DNA of 25,180 bases from Chara braunii (lineage: Eukaryota; Streptophyta; Charophyceae; Charales; Characeae): the NCBI GenBank assembly GCA_003427395.1, contig BFEA01000143.1:32770-57949 (forward strand), given 5' to 3'. Shown in pieces: positions 1-9,290 of this stretch; positions within the stretch are counted from its first letter, which is position 1, and every line of letters starts with the position of its first letter. The notes under the pieces were generated by a model that worked only from the letters and a program-made list of their open reading frames with translations, ran no database searches and had not been told where the DNA came from. Position numbers and translations under genes: made by a program.

Positions 1-349
1 GAAGTGAACTTGGATTTGAGTTGAGTTGCAAGCTACCATATCTCCGAGTTTGAGTTGGGTGCACAGCGCCAAGTTATTCTCATCTGCTGCATGCATGTTT
101 GAGTGTGAATTTGCAAGACTGATTTCAATTTATTCATTATAACCGTAATATAAAGTTTTAATGTCTCATTAATCATCATGAAAAAGAATGAAGAATACAT
201 GAAGCGTTTTTTATTTTATTTTATCTTGAAGCCAACACCCTTGCGATACTAGTCAGCTGACCTCTGCTTCTCGTCGTGCCTCACGCTGCTCCAGGTAAAA
301 CTCAATGAACTTTCGCACCTCCTCCTGTTTCTCCCTATTGAGTAAAAAA
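1..349. other. AT-rich non-coding stretch
   Basis: I see no gene, RNA or repeat structure here. The sequence is AT-rich with scattered T and A tracts, and the only open frames are short and of biased composition. Confidence 0.6.
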
Positions 350-449
350 CAAGAAGCAAAACAAAATAAAAAAACAAGAAGCAAAACAAAATAAAAACAC
401 AAGAAGCAAAACAAAATAAAAAAACAAGAAGCAAAACAAAATAAAAAAA
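350..449. repeat. 25-bp A-rich tandem repeat, four units
   Basis: Four head-to-tail units begin at 350, 375, 400 and 425, each starting CAAGAAGCAAAACAAAATAA. A degenerate fifth start, CGAGAATG, lies at 450. The exact 25-bp period and near identity between units point to recent local expansion. The minus-strand open frame across it is a Phe/Leu/Cys-rich product of the repeat and not a credible protein. Confidence 0.9.
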
Positions 450-1328
450 CGAGAATGATTAGTTGACAACAATGATTAAAATAATAAAAAAAACATTATA
501 TCAATTTATATGCACATATTAAGAAGCACACTCCATGAAATGACAGTTCCTTGGTATTTTGCCTTCTTCGTTTGCCCCCGAATGGGTGACCGCCTAGCAA
601 AACAACCCTTCTTTTACCCATTTTTTTTCTTTTTTGAAGTTTTTTCCCCTAATGAGTTATCTAGTAAGTGACGCTATCCCAAATTTTCATTTGATGAACT
701 GATAAGAAATTAAAGAATATGATTTTGGGCGATTTTTCCTATTTTTTAATTCTTTTGTAAATATTTCTGTATTTTTTGTGTCCAGCACCAGTTCCTTGTA
801 CACCACATTGGACGCAGCACACCGCATTTCTCTAGGACGAGTACGATATAAACTTTTTTGTTTTTGTTTTTTTGATTCGTATGAAAAAAGCTCCAGTCTA
901 TTTTTGGGGATTCACACAGAGGGATCTGTTCACCAGAAACGCATTAAAAAGCCTTACGTCATCTGACTACGTTCATTAATAGTAATTTAATACGTACTAA
1001 TTTTGAGTCACAAACAGTTAGGGTGTGCGTGGACAAATTTGTCGAACTTGCCATTTACAAAAGAAGGGGGGAAAAAAAGAAAGGACAAGGTTGCACAATG
1101 GCACCCCCACTGTTCNTNNTNNTTTTTTTTTTTTTTTTTTTTTTTTTTTTGAAGATGCTTTTNTTTTTGTAACCAAGTTATATTCTTCTCTCAATTCACT
1201 TTTCACTGTTTTCAGTACCTACCTACCGCTACTGCTATGCCTATACCGGGGACCTGTGCAAGCGTCACCCTTTTTTTTTTTTTTGCCTTGCAAGCGCGAT
1301 TCGAAATGGGAAGTACCAATCAAAACCA
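450..1328. other. AT-rich region without recognisable genes
   Basis: No conserved domain, RNA or transposon end is visible. The stretch holds homopolymer T tracts, including one of about 28 T at 1123-1150 bordered by ambiguous bases (1116, 1118-1119, 1121-1122, and 1163 just beyond it), which marks a poorly resolved assembly spot. Open frames crossing the T tract are meaningless. Confidence 0.55.
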
Positions 1329-1412
1329 GCAGGCCTAGCTCAAATGGTACACCTTCACCCATTAACTTTCGAAACTTGAAATACAGCGCCGAGTTTGAAT
1401 CCTGGATGATAT
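1329..1412 (+). other. tRNA-like A-box/B-box pair, possible SINE head
   Basis: An A-box-like TAGCTCAAATGG (1336-1347) is followed about 45 nt later by a B-box-like AGTTTGAATCC (1392-1402), a usual spacing for a tRNA-derived RNA polymerase III promoter. The T-arm can form four of five pairs (1389-1393 with 1401-1405). The D-stem is degenerate and the acceptor ends do not pair, so this is not a functional tRNA. A decayed tRNA-derived SINE head or a chance match are both possible. Confidence 0.25.
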
Positions 1413-2230
1413 AGATGAACAAAATTTCTGAATTTACATAGGACCGGTAAGTTTCGCGATGATATCTCAAGGCCGTCGCCGTTCTTCTAAATTAAAAGGA
1501 AAAAAACAGAAGTGCCAATCACACTTAGAAGTACCAATGAACATAATGTCAAAATTCGATCACATAAACCTTTTTCAGAACTTTCCATCAAAGAAATCCT
1601 TCGTGCTAAAGGTTTTGATTTGGCACATGACTTCTCTTCAATCTCTAATAGTTATTCTCAGTCCCTAAAGAAAGAGTTATTAACTTATTACTAAGTTATT
1701 AGAGACTCAAAAGAACTATTATGAGTCTGTAAATGCCCTTCAGGTTCTCTTAAACCACCACTACCTCCGAGCCTCTTTTCGTCGAGGCAAGGTAGACAGG
1801 CATGCCAAGCTTTGCCGAAGCGCCAACGCGACCTTTTTTGTTTTGTTTTTTATGATGCCACCTGCCACTTCGGTCCAGAGGCGCCGCGGGCTCCAAAGAA
1901 TACAGTATAGGTACTATAGGCTATATTCACGACTTAGCCTCTCAGTCTGACAGTACATGAGCTGGCTTCAGAAATGGGGGTGGACCCGACACAAGTTAGT
2001 CGGCCTCACTCCAGGGGATACCCTTCTTTTCTTATTTTTAGGGCAACTCTGTCGTAGTGAGCATGAGATTTGGAATGGGGAGGAGGGGCAGCCATTTACA
2101 ATTACTAAAAACACGAAGACCCACCCCCGTCAATAGTTTGAATTCTGGTTATTAAAAAAAAAAAAGAAAAAAAAAGTAACCACTACTTGTCCTTGCCATT
2201 CCTAGATAAGTGCTCCTACCCATTTTAGGA
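1413..2230. other. Unassigned stretch with a weak protein-like remnant
   Basis: No known gene is recognised. From 1512 to 1694 a plus-strand frame reads like a globular protein (for example SELSIKEILRAKGFDLAHDF). After its stop, a shifted frame continues with helix-like sequence (YYESVNALQVLLNHHYLR) to about 1840. This could be a frameshifted exon or an old pseudogene of unknown family, or chance. From about 1850 to 2230 I see nothing except an A-rich tract at 2153-2177. Confidence 0.2.
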
Positions 2231-2340
2231 CATTGGAACCGAAGCCCACCCTACGGCATTGGAACTAAAGCCCACCCTACCATTTTGGAACCAAAGCCCA
2301 CCTGGCCCCACCATACAATATTGGAACCAAAGCCCACCCT
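2231..2340. repeat. Minisatellite of about 26 bp, four units
   Basis: Four imperfect units carry the core GGAACCAAAGCCCACC, with core starts at 2235, 2261, 2287 and 2323 (steps of 26, 26 and 36). The last unit runs straight into a T tract (2340-2357). Confidence 0.8.
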
Positions 2341-2575
2341 TTTTTTTTTTTTTTTTTAACACCCTATGCATTGTCTCGTAGACAAAAGGTTGGTTGACTC
2401 TGTTTCAATACAATAAAAAATTTCTTCAACTTTCTTGTTAGGAAAAAAAAACATCATTCTTTGTGCAGACCACATGACTGGAAAGATGATGACCACTGGT
2501 GCACTCTTTCTGTTTCTTCTCGCGTTTTCTAGAAAACAAGAAGTGTTCACAAATTCACACCACATTCACACCACA
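2341..2575. other. Spacer between minisatellite and satellite
   Basis: A T tract is followed by unremarkable AT-rich sequence, ending in a short CACATTCACACCACATAG repeat that leads into the satellite. No gene is seen. Confidence 0.5.
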
Positions 2576-3688
2576 TAGCATATAGTACAGGGAATTGTAT
2601 ACATAGTACAGGGAATCGTTCACAAATTCACGCTACATAGGACGTAGCACATAGAACATAGTACACAATACAAAGAATGTTCACAACTTCACACTACATA
2701 GTACATAGTACATGGTACCGTACAAAGAAATGCTCATGACTTCACAGTACATACTACATTGTATATAGTGTACAGTACATGGTACAAAGTACTACACACC
2801 ACTTTCTACATAGTGCATACTGCATAGTATATAATGCTAGTACATAGTGCATACATAGTACATAGTATATAATACACACTACAAAGAATGTTCAGAACTT
2901 CACACAACATAGTACATAGTATATCATATGTGGTACTGTACAGAGAAATGCTCATGACTTCACACTACATACTACATATTATATATTATACAGTATGGTA
3001 CACAACTCTTTGTACATAGTACGTAGTACATACTACATAGTACATATATAGTACATACTACATACATAATACATACATAATACATACATACTACATAGTA
3101 CATATGTAGTAAATAAATAGTACATACATAGTACATATCGTACATAATGCATAGTACATGGTACATAGTGGTACATACCTCTTCCCTCACTTCACACTAC
3201 ATAGTACATACTATATAGTACATAGTACTACATACATAATAGTACATACTATATAGTACATAGTACTACATACATACTACATACATACTACATAGTACAT
3301 ATGTAGTGCATACATAGTACATACATAGTGCATAGATACTAAATATTACATAATACATAGTACATACATAGTACATAGTACATGGTACATAGTGGTACAT
3401 ACCTCTTATCTCACTTCACACTACATAGTACATAGTACATAGTAATACATAGTACATAGTAGTACATAGTATATAGTACGTAGTATATAGTACATAGTAT
3501 ATAGTACATAGTATATAGTACATAATGTACTATAGTACATAGTACATAGTATATAGTACTATAGTACATAATGCATAGTACATGGTACATAGTGGTACAC
3601 AACTCTTTCTCTCACAACTTCACACTACACACTGAGTACATAGTACATGGTACACATTACATAGTACATAGTACATAGTACATACCTC
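2576..3688. repeat. Two-level TACATAG-type satellite
   Basis: The block is built from a degenerate 7-bp motif (ACATAGT and variants such as ACATACT and ATATAGT) repeated well over a hundred times. A higher order overlies it. Marker segments with TTCACACTACATAGTA recur at about 2680, 2885, 3185, 3410 and 3612. ATGCTCATGACTTCACA recurs 220 bp apart (near 2728 and 2948), and GTACATACCTCTT recurs at about 3173, 3394 and 3681. The longer unit is therefore about 200-220 bp. The minus-strand frames rich in Tyr, Val, Leu and Cys are translations of the repeat, not genes. Confidence 0.9.
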
Positions 3689-3897
3689 TTTCTCTGGTAT
3701 TCCATCCTCTCCTCCATCTCGACCTGAGCAACGATCTATGCAGGTCACGCGCATTGCAATCAACATGAAAATGAAAAGTATCAGCCTACATTGTTGTCCT
3801 CTTTTTTTTTTTTTAATAACCTGCAAAATAAGGAGAAACAATGAAACATTCAATGAGCTTAAGAAGTCCTTCCCTCCGGCCCATCCAACTTCCTTTT

Positions 3898-3966
3898 TCC
3901 ATGGATCAGATATCAATCTGATAAGAAAAGATACTACTACACTTGATCTAATGTAGCCAAATGGAT
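3898..3966 (-). pseudogene. U2 snRNA 5'-half fragment (minus strand)
   Basis: Read on the minus strand, this segment follows the conserved 5' half of U2 spliceosomal RNA: TTTGGCTA, a 4-nt insertion, AGATCAAGTGTAGT, an extra AGT, then TTCTTATCAG and ATATCTGAT. The branch-site-pairing core GTAGTA is present but followed by an insertion. There is no Sm site and no 3' stem-loops, so this is a truncated pseudogene. It lies head-to-head with the plus-strand copy about 12 bp away. The U2 assignment rests on remembered conserved motifs. Confidence 0.75.
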
Positions 3967-3977
3967 GGAAAAAAAAG

Positions 3978-4082
3978 CATCCTTTCTCGGCCTTTGGGCT
4001 AAAAATAGGCCAAGTTTAGTATATCTGTTCTGATCAGTTTAATATCTGATGCATGATCCATCAGGCCACAAGATATTAAAAA
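3978..4082 (+). pseudogene. U2 snRNA-derived pseudogene (plus strand)
   Basis: The copy starts CATCCTTTCTCGGCCTTTGG, matching the U2 5' end, continues with the stem-loop I/IIa region (CTGTTCTGATCAGTTTAATA, TCTGATGC) and a degenerate IIb hairpin ending GATATTAAA. The branch-site recognition core GTAGTA is changed to TTAGTA and a local insertion follows. The usual Sm-site and 3' stem-loops III/IV are missing; an A-rich (CAAAAA)n tail begins instead. No plant-type upstream sequence element can be recognised, because the upstream DNA is the inverted U2 fragment. It looks like a retroposed, 3'-truncated U2 or the head of a U2-derived SINE. Confidence 0.8.
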
Positions 4083-4090
4083 CAGAAATT

Positions 4091-4172
4091 AAAAAACAAA
4101 AACAAAAACAAAAACAAAAACAAAAACAAAAACAAAAACAAAAACAAACAAAACAAAAAAAGAAGAAAAAAA
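4091..4172 (+). repeat. (CAAAAA)n A-rich tail after the U2 copy
   Basis: About nine CAAAAA units followed by irregular A-rich sequence directly abut the U2-derived segment. This fits a retroposon tail that expanded as a microsatellite. Confidence 0.8.
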
Positions 4173-4665
4173 GGTACGCCTTTCCCTAGTTGAAGATTTC
4201 TTTGCTTTCCTTTTTTGTACTGTTCCCTTTTTCTTGTTTTTGTTTTAACTTTTAACAGAACCGAAATATATTACCAATTGACCAATCAACTTGTACTGTT
4301 CCCTTTGTATGTTTTCATCAGAAAAGTGCGAATAATATTTAATAGTCCTTTTCTGGATGTACAAGTGAGCCTAGAAAGAAAGAACCCTTCCTTTTCTGGA
4401 ATGCTATGACATCAGCGGCTGCGAGAAAAGGATAGGGAGGAGTCATGTACACAGCAAAGCCTCAATCTTGAAGGCTCTCTTACTACCTTTAGGCGCACAA
4501 ATGTCACTGCTCTTTTTCTTTTTTTTTTCTTTTTTTTTTTTTTTGGGAGGGGGAGCGTGTAACTACCGGCAGTCAAGAAAACAGTTCGAAAATGCAATTC
4601 AGGCATTGCCCCAAATATAACACACACCCATGTGACCCTAGCGGACCCGAAACCTAGGTTGTATA
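4173..4665. other. Spacer before the first solo LTR
   Basis: No gene or RNA is recognised. It contains pyrimidine-rich stretches and a CTTTT/T tract (about 4511-4544). Open frames are short and unconvincing. Confidence 0.5.
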
Positions 4666-5762
4666 CATTCTGCAAGGATTATGAGCGGGAGCGATAGACA
4701 GAAACCAAGTTGCAAAATCACAAAGAAGCTCAGATAGTCGTGTACCAAGAAGAGAGCACAATGCACCAAGATACCATTCTAATAAGAGCAATACAATGAA
4801 CTCTGATGTCAATGTCACCACACTCTGGTCACACCAACATAGTATCCACTGTCCCTCCTCCTGTCTGGCGCTCGGCGCCCAGCCTAGTTTACTCAGCCTA
4901 ACCATCCTATCTACGTTCTTGCACCCAGATCACATCGCAGTTGAAGACCAATGTACGTTGACTTCATCGCCAACGCCAACCGCCAGCATACACCAGGCGC
5001 GTGCTCTCTCACCTCCCCTCAACACCTTGACTCCCCTCTCTGCATGCACCTCCTACCCAAAGGCCACCATCGCCATGACCTGCCCGCGCCCCAGCTGCCT
5101 GGCTAAGGCTGCTGTGCGCCTGCTGCCCAGCAGCGCCCCTCTCCCCACTGCGCCCTTGCGCGCTCCCGACCAGCAGCGTGTCCGCATTGCCTGCCACGTC
5201 CAGAACAACGCTCCTTGGGGCACACACTTTCCTATATCGAAAATGTGCCCGCGGCTGGCTGGCCTGGCCAGGCATGTGGGGGGCCCAGTAGCTTGCCTCT
5301 GGCCCCAAGTGTCTGCGCCCAGGCCCAGTTTCAGATACTGGCCTGGGACTCGTGCAGTTAGGCACGTTCAGGCAGCCACACAGCCTCCAAGTGTTCGCAG
5401 CATTCTAATTGGCTCCCCGCTCATGTGTGATGACAATGCTGCTCTCTCATTGGCCCGTGGCCAGTCCATGATGTGTCGGCCTCACACAGCGTGTGCCCAG
5501 GGCGCAACCACCTGAACCCTGGGCTCAACTGTACAGAGCAGCCGTTCCTTCTGGAAGGAGCCTGGAGACTCATGTTGCTCTGTAACCAACTGCGTGCTGC
5601 AACTGTCTGAATCCCCACATATAGAAATATGTCGAAAACAGGCCCCTCATGGATATTCAGGGCCCCCTTCACTTAGGGCGGACACAGGCTTGCTAGGGGC
5701 CGCTGCCCAGAACACTTGTATGTCTGATAAGGGCCCCACGAGGACTCATTCCTCTCACATTC
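4666..5762 (-). mobile_element. Solo LTR 1 (gypsy LTR family, minus orientation)
   Basis: The LTR spans about 4671-5757 and is flanked by the 5-bp direct repeat CATTC (4666-4670, 5758-5762). Read on the minus strand it begins TGAGAGGA and ends CCTTGCA, matching the termini of the full-length element's LTR (TGCGAGGA...CCTTGCA). It keeps a degraded start hairpin (5661-5683) and the GGCGC-TCG-GCGCC palindrome (4867-4879). No internal region is present, so it fits LTR-LTR recombination. The long plus-strand frame at 4796-5515 is antisense to the LTR, is low-complexity in character, and is not considered a gene. Confidence 0.8.
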
Positions 5763-6131
5763 GAAATGTTCAGGCCTTTTGCCTGAAGTGCATTTTCAAA
5801 CTCAAACCCTGACTCCACCGTAGTTTTCTCTTTTTTTTGTTTGTTGAAATACCACCTTGAGGGGTGCCATTGCATTAACCTGAGGGGAGAGGTCCCATTG
5901 ACAAAGACGACTGGATTAAGAGTCTGAAGGTAGATGCCATTGACGTCGAGATGCAGAAAAGCAGATCAGTCGCACTTTTGTGCACCCCTCTCCGAAGACA
6001 TCCAGATTCAGGCATTAAATCCAATCCTCGTTGCTGATGGGACCACACTCCAGGATATGGCACAGCTCTGCCACTGCAGCCGCCATGTGATGGGCCCGTA
6101 AAAATATAAAAGCAACTAAAAAGTTAGTAAA
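5763..6131. other. Spacer between solo LTRs 1 and 2, with a short open stretch
   Basis: A plus-strand frame of about 52 codons (about 5880-6038) reads plausibly as protein (containing DDWIKSLKVDAIDVEM) but has no start, domain or neighbour supporting it. It may be an exon scrap or TE remnant. Nothing else is recognised. Confidence 0.25.
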
Positions 6132-7239
6132 AACTATGCAATGAATATGAGCGAGAGCGATACAGAAAACCAAGTTGCAAAATCACACAGAAGTCCAGAT
6201 AGTCATGTCACAAGCAGTGAGCTCAAATGCAGCAAGATCCCATCCAAATAAGAGCAATGCAATGAACTCGTGAGCCAATGTTCAAGCCCTCAGGCCACAC
6301 CAACGCAGTGTTCAATGTCGCTCCTCTTGTCTGGCGCCCAGCGCCCAGCCTACTCTACTTGTTACCTAGCCTACCTACGTTCATGCAACAGGCCCACTTC
6401 GACTTTGAAGACCAATGTACATGTCGTCAACACCAATGCCGACCTCCCACATACACCAGGTACGTACTCTCGTCTCCCTCATCACCCCCTGTCCACCCAC
6501 TTCTTCACCTCCTCCCGAAGACCCCTGTCGCCCTCCTCTGCCCTCGCAGCCTGCAGCCCGGCTATGGCTGCTAGCGCCCCGCTGCCCAGCAGCGCCCGCG
6601 CGCGCCCCAGCCAGCAGATGCGCAACACAGACACTTGTGTGTGAGCGCAGCAGCGTGTCTGCATTGCCTGCCTAGGCCAGAATGCCAGACACTGGCCAGC
6701 CTCCTCCCTATATGGGAGAGTTTGCTGCTGCTGGACTGTCTAGGCCTGGGCGTGGAAGTTTCCAGTAGCTTCCGGTCGGGCCCCAGTGTCTGTGCCCAGG
6801 CCCATTTCGATAGTTGAGGGCCTGGGCCCTTTTCAGTTGGGCACACCCAGAATTTTCCAGGCTCCGAATGTTTGCTGCATTTGCACTGGGACACGGGGTA
6901 GATACGACGACAATGCTGCTTTCTCGTTGGTCCGTGGCCACTTCGTGATGTGTCGGCCTCACACTGCATGCGCCCAGGGCGCAACCACCTGCGTCCTGGG
7001 CTCAACTGCCTGGCGCAGCTGCTTCTTCTGGAAGAGCCCAGGGTGAGGCCCAGGTTGCACTCCAACCAACTGTCATGCAGCAACTGTCTGAGACCCGCAT
7101 TGGAAAATGCTGAGATAAGGGCCTCTCGTGGATATTCAGGCCCGCCTTCACTTAGGGCGGGCACGAGGCTTGCTGGGGGCCACAGTCAGAAGATACGCAT
7201 GTTGTCTAAGGGCCCCTGAGGGCACAGTCCTCACAACTA
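6132..7239 (-). mobile_element. Solo LTR 2 (same family, minus orientation)
   Basis: The LTR spans 6137-7235. On the minus strand it starts TGTGAGGACTGTGCCC and ends ATTGCA. The direct repeat AACTA lies at 6132-6136 and 7235-7239 (4 bp, ACTA, if the LTR end is kept as CA). The start hairpin is intact (7140-7162, arms GCCCGCC/GGCGGGC) and the GGCGC-CCA-GCGCC palindrome is at 6333-6345. It is collinear with solo LTR 1 but clearly diverged, so the two are separate insertions and not the two ends of one element. Confidence 0.8.
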
Positions 7240-8241
7240 CAAAAGAATGGGAAGTTTTGTACACAATCGTACCAAGCTGCGTTGTATTCAATCGAGGCAG
7301 CCGCCAGGCTGTTGTATAATTAGAAAAAACAAAAGTAAGAAAAGGTGTGGATTGTTGATTTGGGGGCTTGTAGGTGCGAACCCCTGCTGAGCGGGTGGCA
7401 GAGCGGACTGGTGGAAGTAGAGGTGTAGGAGCGGACGAACGACTTGTTCAAAACAGCGGGTGCGTTTTGGAATTTAGGAATTTTTTCTTTTCTTTCCTTT
7501 CTTTTTTTTTTTTTTAAACACCTAGTAGGAACAATTAGAAGTGATGATATGATCAAACACTCCTACTTGCCCTACCAGAGACTCCAATCTATTGGTGGGG
7601 AGTGGCACCTGCTGGAAATCAGGTCCAGCATCCCATGGAATACAAATTGTAAATTGAGCATATGAAATACCAACAGAAAATAGGGGAGGAAATACCTCTT
7701 CGGCCAAAAAGGACCGCCAGCTTTAACCCTGCAAGTTAGCTTCCCTTCCCCGAAAATCAACAGAAAATACAACTTACTCCTCCTCTCCCAATCCAAACCA
7801 TTGCATGGCAACCAAAGCGAGCTCAGATGGAGGGAAAGGATCTGAAAAACATTGTGGAGATCTGAGAATAACGCCTGGTTGAAGTGTGAACCATTCCCGG
7901 AAGATGAGCTGGAAGTCTAGTTTGAGCAGACTTCCGGACCCTTCCTCCCCTGGCCATTTCACCTCACCCAAACCCCCTCCTGCAGTTCCCCCAAGCCAGT
8001 CCCGAAGAAATTGGATTTTTTTTCTGACTCAGTAGTTTGGGAATTTAGGAATTTGTTAGGAATTATTTTTTGCGTTGCTTTGCCGTCTTGTTTACACAGG
8101 GGCGAGGCTTGACCTCGAGGTAGGGTCGAGCCCAGATACCTCTGCTGGATTTGGACAAGGTTTTGCTGCATGTATAGCCTTCAGCACGGGGCCCAATTAT
8201 AACAAAATTCCAAGGCGTTAAAAAAAAAAAAAAAGAACAAA
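7240..8241. other. About 1 kb spacer without a recognised gene
   Basis: No gene is identified. The 15-mer GGAATTTAGGAATTT occurs twice (7469-7483 and 8040-8054) and CAACAGAAAATA occurs at about 7671 and 7758. An A-box-like TGGCAGAGCGG (7397-7407) is followed by GTTCAAAAC (7446-7454), but the arms do not pair, so a tRNA is not supported. Poly-T (about 7500-7515) and poly-A (8221-8234) tracts are present. Confidence 0.4.
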
Positions 8242-8245
8242 AAAA

Positions 8246-9286
8246 TGTGAGGATTGAGCCCTCAAGTAGGGGCCTTGCCATGATGTACATGTTCTGGGCA
8301 AAGGCCCCAGCAAGCCTCGTGCCCGCCCTAAGTGAAGGCGGGCCATCAAATCAACAAGAGCCCTCTGTGCCAACATTTCACGAAGTGGGGTCCATACAGT
8401 TGCAGCACGCCAGTTGGTTGGAGTGCACCGAGTCTCGGATTTCAGCAAATGCTGAAATGCCCAGGGCCTCTGAGTTAGTTAGGCCCTGGGCACTCGAATG
8501 TGAGGCCGACAATGCATGCTGGGTATAGAGGCCGAAAATGCCAAAGGGAAATCGGCCCACTGTCTGAATCTGGCCGCAGGCCTTGATGAAGGAGGCGCAA
8601 CTGCATTGCCCCGGGGCTCAACTGTATCGGGCTGGGTTCAGCCTCTGGGTCCCGGTCACAGGCTGAAGGGAGGCTGCCCACACGCTGCACTGGCATATAG
8701 GCAAGCAGGGCGAGTGGGCAGGGATCTTGGCCATTGCGGGCAATGCCGGCACGCTGCGCTAATGCGAGCTGCTGCTGCGCTAAGAAAGGTGCAAGGCAGG
8801 CCAGCGCTAGGCGGTAGGGCGCTGCCTGTGCACTGGGCGCTTGGCGGCCATAGCCGGGCTGCAGAAGAGGGCGCAGGGGAGGNGAGGGCGAAGGTGGTTC
8901 TTCGGAGGTGAAGGGCGCTGTGTGGGTACAAGGGAGAGTGTGGGTGACGAGGACACGTACCTGGTGGAGGTGGAGGTCGGCATTGGTGTTGACATCATCA
9001 CTCGCTGGTAGTCAAGTTGTCTGGTTGCTGTCATTGCTGTAGTTGTAGGATAGGCTGTAGGGTAGATAGGGCGCCTGGCGCCATTCACAAGAGAGAGCTA
9101 CATTTGGGTTATGCTGTTGGTGTTACCCTGTTGGGCATGGACATTGACTCACGATTCTTCTGTATCATTCTCAATTAGATGGTTACTCGGTTCCATGTGC
9201 TATCTGCTTTGGCTTTGACTACTTGGACTTCAGTGTGATTTTGCATTCTGGATTTCTGTGCTTCGTCCATATTCATGTTCCTTGCA
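8246..9286 (+). mobile_element. Solo LTR 3 (same family, plus orientation)
   Basis: It begins TGTGAGGATTGAGCCC and ends TGTTCCTTGCA, the family termini, and is flanked by AAAA on both sides (8242-8245, 9287-9290). That repeat lies in A-rich DNA and is weak evidence alone. The start hairpin is perfect (8321-8343, arms GCCCGCC/GGCGGGC, loop CTAAGTGAA). The GGCGC-CTG-GCGCC palindrome is at 9070-9082. Length is 1041 bp against 1021 bp for the 3' LTR of the full element. One ambiguous base lies at 8883. Confidence 0.8.
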
Positions 9287-9290
9287 AAAA

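Noticed and set aside
350-449. CRISPR array
   Set aside because: There are no unique spacers between repeats; it is a simple head-to-tail repeat in eukaryotic-type DNA.
1025-1414. 129-codon plus-strand frame
   Set aside because: It runs through a poly-T tract with ambiguous bases (a Phe run) and has no protein-like features.
2972-3602. Minus-strand open frames rich in Tyr, Val, Leu, Cys and Met inside the satellite
   Set aside because: They are translations of a 7-bp repeat; all frames of such a repeat can stay open, and there is no domain or start context.
3978-4082. A functional U2 snRNA gene
   Set aside because: The branch-pairing core is altered, the Sm site and 3' stem-loops are absent, and no upstream snRNA promoter element is recognisable.
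4796-5515. 239-codon plus-strand frame
   Set aside because: It lies wholly inside solo LTR 1, antisense to it; equivalent frames are not kept in the other LTR copies, and composition is Pro/Ala/Ser/Arg-rich as expected from GC-rich non-coding DNA.
4671-7235. Solo LTRs 1 and 2 as the two ends of one short (TRIM-like) element
   Set aside because: Each LTR has its own flanking direct repeat (CATTC; AACTA/ACTA), no shared outer duplication is seen, and the two LTRs are far too diverged from each other.
7391-7462. A-box TGGCAGAGCGG with GTTCAAAAC as a tRNA or SINE head
   Set aside because: Neither T-stem nor D-stem pairs and the acceptor ends do not match; the boxes are short enough to occur by chance.
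8092-8140. GGGTCGAGCCC as a Pol III B-box
   Set aside because: It is a near-palindrome with no A-box at suitable distance.
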